Source of the DNA: Acidobacteriaceae bacterium
GTDB taxonomy: Bacteria; Acidobacteriota; Terriglobia; Terriglobales; Acidobacteriaceae
DNA: 33,297 nucleotides
Direction of reading: 5' to 3'
Assembly (NCBI GenBank): GCA_025449575.1
Contig: JANWJB010000065.1
Location: 1 to 33,297, forward strand
Shown here: in pieces, positions 26,982-33,297 of the stretch
Numbering within the stretch: the stretch's first letter is position 1
Layout of the letters: each line of letters starts with the position of its first letter
The notes under the pieces: model-generated
Databases searched by the model: none
What the model was told of the DNA's origin: nothing
Seen by the model: only the letters and a program-made list of their open reading frames with translations
Made by a program: the position numbers and the translations under genes

Positions 26982-29498
26982 CTACGGTCCAAAATTCTGT
27001 GGAGTGCAGGGATCATAACCCAGAGACTGCGCCTTGACGGGGGCGGGCGGCGTTGGCGGCGTGGCCCATGGCACATTCGTAAAGTCGAAGAAATTCAGTA
27101 GATTCGGCTGGGCGGCGTCACGCGCAGTGAGATTTGCGGACGGGCCGATAAACCGGTTTTCGACAAATTTGATCACTGCAGTGTGGTCCATGGGCACGTG
27201 CGAAACATAATGCTTCCGCACAAAGGGCGAGATGATCATGTTGGGCACACGAAAACCAAGCTGCGCGGCAAAGCCGTGGACGGCCGCGGCATCGGCTGGG
27301 TGGGCGCCGGGGTCCACCGAATTCAAATCGCAATGCAGTGTGGGCTTTCCGCTGGGCGGTAAGCATGGGTTATAACTATCGGCATTCACGGCGATGGTCG
27401 AGATATCCGGAATGGTCCCCAGGGAGGGGTCAGTGTTGTCATTGGAGTGGCCGGGAACCGGTGGAACGTGGTCATAGGGTCCCCCTCCCTCGTCATAGCT
27501 GAGAAAGAAGACGGAATTGTTCCACTCGGGGCTGGCCATCAACGCGTTGATGATGCTTGCCACCTGCGCTTGGCCGGCCAAAATCGATTGGCCCGCGCCC
27601 GGATGCTCATCATTGTTCCCATACCCGGCTTCTATGAAGGCAAAGCTGGGGAGTGTGCCATTGGTAAGGTCACTGAAGTATTGCGACAAAGGAGCAATAT
27701 GGTCCGGATCGATGCAGAACGAGTTCGATGCATCGCCAACCACGCTGGAGGGCTGTGTGGGTGCGACGCAAGCGGCGCCGGACGGGTTTTCATATAAGTA
27801 TTGATAGGAGTAGGCCAGTTCTGAAAAATCCGTCGCCGGATAGTTTGCGAACCCACCCAGGCACTCATCTTCCGCCAGGCAGTAGCCTTGGGTCACGGTA
27901 TAGTAGAGCTTCCAAGAAACCTTGGCATTGTCCAGCTCTTCGAAGATATTGTCGATGGCGAGCTGCTGGTGCAACCCATCATCGCTGCCGGGATCAAAGA
28001 CCAAGCCTTGTGTTGTGCCCCCGGTAAACGTCGCAATACGGTTCCCGATACTTTTGGTCGAGACGGGAGAAAACCACCGGTCAGAGATCGCGAACTGCGA
28101 AGCCATGTAGTAGTAGTAGTTGAGAAAATCCTGGTTGTAGTATCCCATGGCGCGTTTGCCGGTGAGATCGGTAAAGGCGCTGGGGCCGCCGGAGCATGTG
28201 TTTGTGCTTGCGCAGTCCTTGGCAAAATTTTCGGCGGTGTGGACAAAGCCATCCATCACAATGGGCCGCGTGGTGGTAAGGTCCCAACGGCTCACATCGC
28301 CATAGCTCTCGTACCATGCCGAGGATTCATCGTCGATGCAGGTGCTGGTGAACTTGAAGAGAGGAAAAGAGGTTCCTTCATCATCCTCATTGCTGATGGT
28401 GCTCAACTTGTCATCGATGCCGTCCACATTATAAGTATTTCCATCGTCGCCCTTATTCCAGCCATTTGCCCGGCGGTATGGATTCAGCATTCCGAAATAG
28501 TTATCGAAGCTATGGTTTTCCTGGAGCATAAAGACGACATGGTCAATAGATTGCAGACTACCGGCCGACTGCACCGTTACGGTCGTGCTCGCCGAGGCAC
28601 TCTGTCCGCCATCAATCGCCTTTGCCGTGTACGTCGTTGTCGCGGCTGGGGTCACGGATTGCGTGCCGCCGTCGGGCTGCAAGGTATAGTTGCTGCCGTC
28701 GGTGCCACTCACCGTCACCTGCGTGGCGTTGGTCGCAGTCACAGTTAGGGTGGATGACTTACCGGCCAAGATCGACGGCGGATTCGCAAGGATCATGACC
28801 GTCGGCGGCGCGGGTAACATCACGGTGACTGTGGCGGTCGCCGTCGCCGTTCCTCCTAGCCCAGTTGCTGTCGCTGTATAGGTAGTAGTCGCAGCCGGGC
28901 TCACTTGCTGCGTCCCGCCGGTGGATTGCAGAGTGTAGGAGCTCCCGTCCGATCCGCTGACCGCGACAGTAGTCGCATTCGCAGCGATTACCGTCAATGT
29001 CGAGGAACTGCCTGGCGCAACATTGTTCGGGGCGGCAGTAATCGAGACGCTGGGTGATGCCGCGGCCCCAACCGTCACGGTAGTGCTGGCTGTGGCCTTG
29101 CCTTGAGCTCGAGTCGCAACGACGGTATAAGTCGTGGTCGTCGTTGGCTTGACCGCCTGCGTTCCTCCACTGGACAGCAGATCATAGGTACTGCCGTCGG
29201 TGCCCGTAACAGTTACCTGCGTAGCGTAGGATGCAGTTACCGTCAAAGTTGTCGAGTTCCCGAGCGGGATAGAGCTGGGATTAGCGGAAATGGTAGCTAC
29301 GGGAGCCGGAGCCCCTTCTCCGGAGCCGTTCAGAGCCCCGATGCCGCACCCCGACAATAGCGGGATCATCACGGCGCACCCCAACATGGCCGCAAAGTGA
29401 AAACGCAAAAGAGATGTTATTACGCGGTCGCGCAAGTCGCTTTCCTCGCTCTCCTCTTCAATTACTTCTTGTGATATTGCTGTACTCGCGAGCTTCAT
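26982..29498 (-). CDS. Lipoprotein phosphoesterase (phospholipase C / AcpA type) with three Ig-like repeats
   Basis: The 838-residue product has a lipobox LLSGC (Cys51) after a long, acidic N-region. Three Ig-like repeats follow (about 69-143, 150-226, 233-309). The catalytic domain begins at DHVVFMLQENHSFDNYFG (319-336) with the metal-binding ENHSFDNYFG signature of the phosphoesterase family that includes phospholipase C and acid phosphatase AcpA. NNDEHPG (628-634) and YDEGGGPYDHVPP (668-680) supply further metal ligands. It should cleave phosphate esters at the cell surface; the substrate is not shown. ATG 29498 overlaps the stop of the glycosyltransferase gene (ATGA), so translation is coupled. 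A start at residue 38 would give a short signal peptide but no coupling. Confidence 0.9.
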   Translation of the reverse strand: MKLASTAISQEVIEEESEESDLRDRVITSLLRFHFAAMLGCAVMIPLLSGCGIGALNGSGEGAPAPVATISANPSSIPLGNSTTLTVTASYATQVTVTGTDGSTYDLLSSGGTQAVKPTTTTTYTVVATRAQGKATASTTVTVGAAASPSVSITAAPNNVAPGSSSTLTVIAANATTVAVSGSDGSSYTLQSTGGTQQVSPAATTTYTATATGLGGTATATATVTVMLPAPPTVMILANPPSILAGKSSTLTVTATNATQVTVSGTDGSNYTLQPDGGTQSVTPAATTTYTAKAIDGGQSASASTTVTVQSAGSLQSIDHVVFMLQENHSFDNYFGMLNPYRRANGWNKGDDGNTYNVDGIDDKLSTISNEDDEGTSFPLFKFTSTCIDDESSAWYESYGDVSRWDLTTTRPIVMDGFVHTAENFAKDCASTNTCSGGPSAFTDLTGKRAMGYYNQDFLNYYYYMASQFAISDRWFSPVSTKSIGNRIATFTGGTTQGLVFDPGSDDGLHQQLAIDNIFEELDNAKVSWKLYYTVTQGYCLAEDECLGGFANYPATDFSELAYSYQYLYENPSGAACVAPTQPSSVVGDASNSFCIDPDHIAPLSQYFSDLTNGTLPSFAFIEAGYGNNDEHPGAGQSILAGQAQVASIINALMASPEWNNSVFFLSYDEGGGPYDHVPPVPGHSNDNTDPSLGTIPDISTIAVNADSYNPCLPPSGKPTLHCDLNSVDPGAHPADAAAVHGFAAQLGFRVPNMIISPFVRKHYVSHVPMDHTAVIKFVENRFIGPSANLTARDAAQPNLLNFFDFTNVPWATPPTPPAPVKAQSLGYDPCTPQNFGP
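28572..29294 (-). repeat. Three tandem Ig-like repeats inside the phosphoesterase
   Basis: The coding region repeats a unit of about 80 residues three times. Each has a strand SxxLTVTATNAT, then VTVSGTDGSxYTLQ, GGTQxVxPAATTTYTATA and a closing TVTV. The three are closely alike at protein level, which suggests recent duplication of a spacer or adhesive domain. Confidence 0.7.
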
Positions 29499-30925
29499 CT
29501 CTGTTTTAGCTGTTTACTCGTCATCTCCCCCCTGCGATTCAGAGCGGATGTCCCGGAAACGGCGGCGGCCGCGGCGGCGTCTAAATATTCAGAGAGCGGA
29601 TCGCGGGCGCCGTCTTCACCTTGTTCGGGCTTTTCACCCCAATCGTCCGGCGGCGCATCCTCGAAAAGAACCTTAGCCCGGTTTCGCCGCCGCCGCCGCG
29701 GCGCGTCTGAATTCGTGATTTCCCTTTTGAACTTGTTGAGTTCAAACCAGCGAAGATAGTTGCGAACGACCGTGTCCATCGTCATTTGGCGACCCGCCGC
29801 ATAGTTGCGTTCCGCCATGCTGTGCAGCAATCCCGGTGATCGCAGAACTTCGATGAGCCGGTCAGCGAGCGCCACCGGGTCACCGATCTTGTAGAAACTG
29901 ACAGCCATATCTTCATCCGCCGCCATTTCCTTGAAGTCCGGAACGTCAGCGCATACGATCGGCAATCCATATTCGCAGGCCTGGTGAGCCGGGCCGCTGG
30001 AGCCCGTCGATGAGTTATAGGGCATCACTAGAACCGAACTGGTGCGAAACAACTCGGGAAGATCCTGGTGCGGAATGTACCCTCGAAATTCGATGGGGAG
30101 GCCGCTGGGCTGCGCGTCTCGAATCGATTGCCAATAGCCCGGCTTGCCCTGGTGGTTTCCCCCGCCGATGATGAGCCGGGCATTCGGAACTTTTTCCACT
30201 ACGCGGGGGAATGCCTCCACCAGTGTTTCCAGCCGCTTATAAGTCCCCCAGTGCCCGATCGCCAGGACGCGTAGGTCCGGATTTCCGCGCTTGTTGAAGT
30301 CCAGAGGACCTGCAAAAGCTGAGGATGCGAAGGTCCCATGGGTACCCAGCAAAACATTCTGAGCCGAGTATTTGGTCATCAGTGTCCGACGATAGTCGGA
30401 CAACAGCACGGTGACCGAATGCGCCTTGAGAAGCGCGCGCGTGGCCAGATCGCTTCCTAGACGATATATCTTCTCCCGATGCACCCCGGCTGCGTGAAGG
30501 TCGACATGCTCCACGATGTGGTGCAGCGTGATGTGCGTGTAGTACCCCGCGGCGCGGCTCAGCGCAGGAGCGGAGAGTCCGGCAAATGCCGCGAAGGGCT
30601 GATCCGGCGTCCCAAAGCTGGAAAAAACAAGATTGAACCAGACTACATCGGGATTCAGCTTTCGAATCGTGCTGAGCAGGCGCATTGGCGTCCCCATGCT
30701 GCCGAATTTCCAACAGCGCACCACGTTGAAACCGGGAAGCTCGTGCTGCTGTCCACCGGAGAGGTCACCTCCCGCAACTGCGGAGAACTCATCACCGCCG
30801 AGTTCGTCGGCCAGAAGGGTGAGCTCGACGTGGGGATGCCGCTGGATTTCACGAGCGAGGTGAAATGAGTATTCGGTCAACTGCCGACCGCTGGGGGGAA
30901 ACGCCGCAACTAAACAGATCCTCAT
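29495..30925 (-). CDS. Glycosyltransferase, GT4 family, with charged C-terminal tail
   Basis: The 476-residue product has a two-Rossmann GT-B fold: it begins MRICLVAAFPPSGRQLTEYS and later has RVLAIGHWGTYKRLETLVEAF and SSVLVMPYNSSTGSSGPAHQACEYGLPIVCAD. The last part is the nucleotide-sugar-binding end of GT4 enzymes, which transfer a sugar from an activated donor. Donor and acceptor are not shown. After about residue 404 comes a tail of about 72 residues with RRRRRNR and an acidic, Ala-rich part, unlike the fold. ATG 30925 follows the TPR/barrel gene's stop by 11 bp with GAGG and GGGG just ahead; TTG 30940 is the alternative. Its end overlaps the phosphoesterase start (ATGA). Confidence 0.88.
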   Translation of the reverse strand: MRICLVAAFPPSGRQLTEYSFHLAREIQRHPHVELTLLADELGGDEFSAVAGGDLSGGQQHELPGFNVVRCWKFGSMGTPMRLLSTIRKLNPDVVWFNLVFSSFGTPDQPFAAFAGLSAPALSRAAGYYTHITLHHIVEHVDLHAAGVHREKIYRLGSDLATRALLKAHSVTVLLSDYRRTLMTKYSAQNVLLGTHGTFASSAFAGPLDFNKRGNPDLRVLAIGHWGTYKRLETLVEAFPRVVEKVPNARLIIGGGNHQGKPGYWQSIRDAQPSGLPIEFRGYIPHQDLPELFRTSSVLVMPYNSSTGSSGPAHQACEYGLPIVCADVPDFKEMAADEDMAVSFYKIGDPVALADRLIEVLRSPGLLHSMAERNYAAGRQMTMDTVVRNYLRWFELNKFKREITNSDAPRRRRRNRAKVLFEDAPPDDWGEKPEQGEDGARDPLSEYLDAAAAAAVSGTSALNRRGEMTSKQLKQR

Positions 30926-30936
30926 AGGCCCCTGCC

Positions 30937-33297
30937 TCAAAATAATGTGATGCTCACGTAGGGTCTGAATTGCTGACCTTGTCCCTGCGTGAAGTTTGGA
31001 AAGGTTTCTTCTTGTATTCCCGCCGAGAAGCGAATGGGATACTTTAAGTGCACTTGGCCGGTCTCGTCATTGAATGAGCGGCTAAGCGGACGGGTGTAGG
31101 AAAGGGCGATTCCACTCTGGAACATGTCATAGGCGTGAAAACTGCGGGTGTTGGAGTAGGCAAACGTCGCCTGCACATCCCAATTGCGAGTGGGGGAGAA
31201 GTCGACGACGCCTGCCGGGCGGAGGGCCTGCGCGATCCCAGACCTCAATCCGACCATCCTCCATGACCGCAGGTCTTCCGCGATCGCCCTAACATTCAAT
31301 CGATCCGAGAAGCGGCGTTCGATGCCGATATATGACGATGTAAAGTAATTTTCCGTGTCCACGAAGGAGAAGCGCTGGTCAGTCGCACCCCAACCGGTGA
31401 CTAGAGCCGTTTTCCCCCACGGGGAACCGACACGGAAGTTCACGGCGCCGGTAACCGCATGCAAATAGATATTGTTGTTCGTGAATGGGCCGGTTTCGCG
31501 GATCACATAGCCATTCAGCGAAACAACATTGAAGAAGGAGCTCGTCGTCACATAGGTGAAGAGGCGGAAGAGATTCTGATTCATTTGCTGCGGAGAGAGC
31601 GAATCCCGGCGAATTGTTCCCTGCAGTCCGCTGTTGAGCGTAATCGCACTGTCTCCGACATGAATGGTGGGACTCACCCCAAAGTTCATCGTGTAATCGG
31701 TGGTGTTCCGATTGACGATCGAATCAGTTGCGGGCACGGAGATATTGCCGCGAGCGTTCCGGATCTGGAAGAACCCGCCGGCGGTGGGCATGGCGCCGAA
31801 ATGAAGATGATAGGCGGCGGTCCACTCCGTTTGCAGGGAAGAACGGGGCGGCGGAAGCTCGGAAATGTCCGTCTTCGGCACGGCGACAGGACTATCGAGG
31901 ATGGAGTCTAGGACATAGATAGTGCTGTCTTCGAAAATCGGCTGAACAGCGAAATCGGAAAGGAGGCTCAGGTGCTGATTGACCCGATAACCTTCATTGC
32001 CGCCGGCCTGGAGTAGTCCCTCCTCAGCCGCTGAGTCGTCGCCAGCCGTGTTAGCCGCTTGGGCGAAGGCGGAAAGTGCGCGGTCGGTGTGATGTTCCTG
32101 TTCATAGACCTGGGCCTGGGCCAGGAGATAGGGATAACTGGAGTCGGCATTCTCCACTTGGCTTACCGCCGCCAACTCCGCGGCGGCGCGCTGGGTGTTT
32201 CCAGTAGCGAGATAGTTGTTGGCGGAGGCGATGCGGACCGAGGTATCGGGTGCTCCCGCGACCTTCGCCCGATGCAGATAAGACTGGGCCAGATTGTATT
32301 CGTGAAGTTGGCCCAGGACGCCTGCGGCCTGGATGTACTGTTCACCGCTTGGCGCAACTGTATCGCCCGCCTGTGCCTCCATCTGAGCCAACGCAATCTG
32401 CCGCACGGCGGCGGAGGAATCGCCCTGTTGGGCCATCAACTGAGCGATGGCAAAGCGCACCCCGACGCGATTGCTATGGGGAGCGACGAGGGCCTTGCTG
32501 AAGCGCTCCATCGCAGCCTTCTGGTCGCCCAAGGTGTTCAACGCCTGGCCGGTGGAGACATAAATGTCGGCGACGCTGCTTTGCCGCGCATCGGCGTTGT
32601 CGGCCGAAGATGGCGGGCGGTTGGCTTCATTCTCAGCGAGCTGAATTTCACGCATTGCCTGTTCCCGCTGCTGCAGATTCGCGTAGCATTGCGCGAGCAT
32701 TGCGTGAACCGATGCGTCGCCGGGAACCAAGCGAGCAGCAGTTTGCAACTCGGCAATCGCTTCGTGGTACTGCCGCTGTGCGAATAAGGTTTGCCCCAGG
32801 CCCAGATGGAGCGCTCCGTCGTCGGGCGTGAATTTGAGCGCAGCCCGATATTCGGCTCCCGCTTTCTGCAGCAGTCCCTCCCGTCCATACGCAGTTGCCC
32901 GAATGATATGTATTGGCTTGGAGTCGCCGAGCTCTTGTTGAGCGAGGCGCGCCTCCCGAAGAGCAGCGTCGGATTTTTGCAGATTCAGATCCGCGAACGC
33001 GAGGCCCAGATGAGCGACGCCGTTCTTCGGTTCGCTCTTGATGGCAATCTCGAAATCATCGGCGGCTTCCCGCGGCCGGTGCAGATCGCTCAACACATAT
33101 CCCCGATTCACAGAGGCGGTGACCACGGTGGGATCGCGCTTCAACGCTTCTGTGAAGTCGGCGAGAGCCTCCTGCAGGCGCCCATCATGCTTATGCGCAT
33201 AGCCGGCCAGCAATGGAATGTCCGGCTCTTTGGGAAGGATCTGTTCATACTTGGATGTGAGCGCCTCCAACTCTGCGAATTGTCCGAGTTGGAGCAG
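30937..33297 (-). CDS. TPR protein with C-terminal outer-membrane beta-barrel (partial)
   Basis: The frame runs off the right edge of the window, leaving 786 visible residues. The first about 430 are TPR helices (for example DGRLQEALADFTEALKRDPT, QRQYHEAIAELQTAARLVPG, LAQCYANLQQREQAMREIQL). The rest alternates strands, such as VSPTIHVGDSAITLNSGLQG and WDVQATFAYSNTRSFHAYDM, and ends in VSITLF, a terminal phenylalanine as expected of outer-membrane barrels. TPR plus barrel is the build of PelB, BcsC and related export porins for polysaccharides. Transfer of an unknown surface glycan is an inference supported by the next gene, a glycosyltransferase. The start lies beyond the window. Confidence 0.85.
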   Translation of the reverse strand: MLQLGQFAELEALTSKYEQILPKEPDIPLLAGYAHKHDGRLQEALADFTEALKRDPTVVTASVNRGYVLSDLHRPREAADDFEIAIKSEPKNGVAHLGLAFADLNLQKSDAALREARLAQQELGDSKPIHIIRATAYGREGLLQKAGAEYRAALKFTPDDGALHLGLGQTLFAQRQYHEAIAELQTAARLVPGDASVHAMLAQCYANLQQREQAMREIQLAENEANRPPSSADNADARQSSVADIYVSTGQALNTLGDQKAAMERFSKALVAPHSNRVGVRFAIAQLMAQQGDSSAAVRQIALAQMEAQAGDTVAPSGEQYIQAAGVLGQLHEYNLAQSYLHRAKVAGAPDTSVRIASANNYLATGNTQRAAAELAAVSQVENADSSYPYLLAQAQVYEQEHHTDRALSAFAQAANTAGDDSAAEEGLLQAGGNEGYRVNQHLSLLSDFAVQPIFEDSTIYVLDSILDSPVAVPKTDISELPPPRSSLQTEWTAAYHLHFGAMPTAGGFFQIRNARGNISVPATDSIVNRNTTDYTMNFGVSPTIHVGDSAITLNSGLQGTIRRDSLSPQQMNQNLFRLFTYVTTSSFFNVVSLNGYVIRETGPFTNNNIYLHAVTGAVNFRVGSPWGKTALVTGWGATDQRFSFVDTENYFTSSYIGIERRFSDRLNVRAIAEDLRSWRMVGLRSGIAQALRPAGVVDFSPTRNWDVQATFAYSNTRSFHAYDMFQSGIALSYTRPLSRSFNDETGQVHLKYPIRFSAGIQEETFPNFTQGQGQQFRPYVSITLF

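Noticed and set aside
28572-29294. Tandem repeats as CRISPR array
   Set aside because: The periodicity is about 240 bp, divergent at DNA level and in frame with protein repeats.

Overview
This 33.3-kb, GC-rich window looks chromosomal and most likely comes from an acidobacterium (Acidobacteriota, Terriglobia-like). This is inferred from family content. There is a membrane Ser/Thr kinase fused to a TolB/WD40-like propeller, a VWFA-related protein of the type abundant in Acidobacteria, many exported TPR proteins, and a diderm envelope (LptE lipoprotein, outer-membrane beta-barrel). There is no sign of phage, insertion sequence, CRISPR, tRNA or rRNA.

Layout. 1-3.2 kb: the tail of an upstream gene, a short repeat-bearing spacer and the receptor-like kinase (+). 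3.2-9.5 kb: a leftward housekeeping block, tilS - ftsH - lptE - holA, with a divergent GNAT gene. 9.5-11 kb: ispD-ispF (+), two steps of the MEP isoprenoid pathway. 11-17 kb: a leftward run reading trmFO - queC - exported TPR protein - moeA - moaC (tRNA modification, then molybdenum cofactor synthesis), with an exported Lys/Ala-rich protein at its end. 17-22 kb: a small secreted protein, the GTPase der with an unusual basic N-terminal extension, and a divergent DinG-type helicase. 22-26 kb: a leftward three-gene cluster (exported TPR protein - nucleotidyltransferase-fold protein - VWFA protein), with a divergent exported beta-rich protein. 27-33.3 kb: a tightly coupled leftward set (TPR/beta-barrel protein running off the window - GT4 glycosyltransferase - lipoprotein phosphoesterase with three Ig-like repeats) that resembles part of a surface-glycan export locus.

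The housekeeping genes look intact and keep their catalytic motifs. The most interesting signals are: a leader of two tandem hairpins, the second an intrinsic terminator with a T6 tract directly abutting the moeA Shine-Dalgarno; -10-like hexamers only 7-10 nt upstream of several start codons, suggesting leaderless transcripts; the coupled barrel/glycosyltransferase/phosphoesterase set; and the TPR/nucleotidyltransferase/VWFA cluster. All functional statements come from reading motifs by eye; no database search was run.
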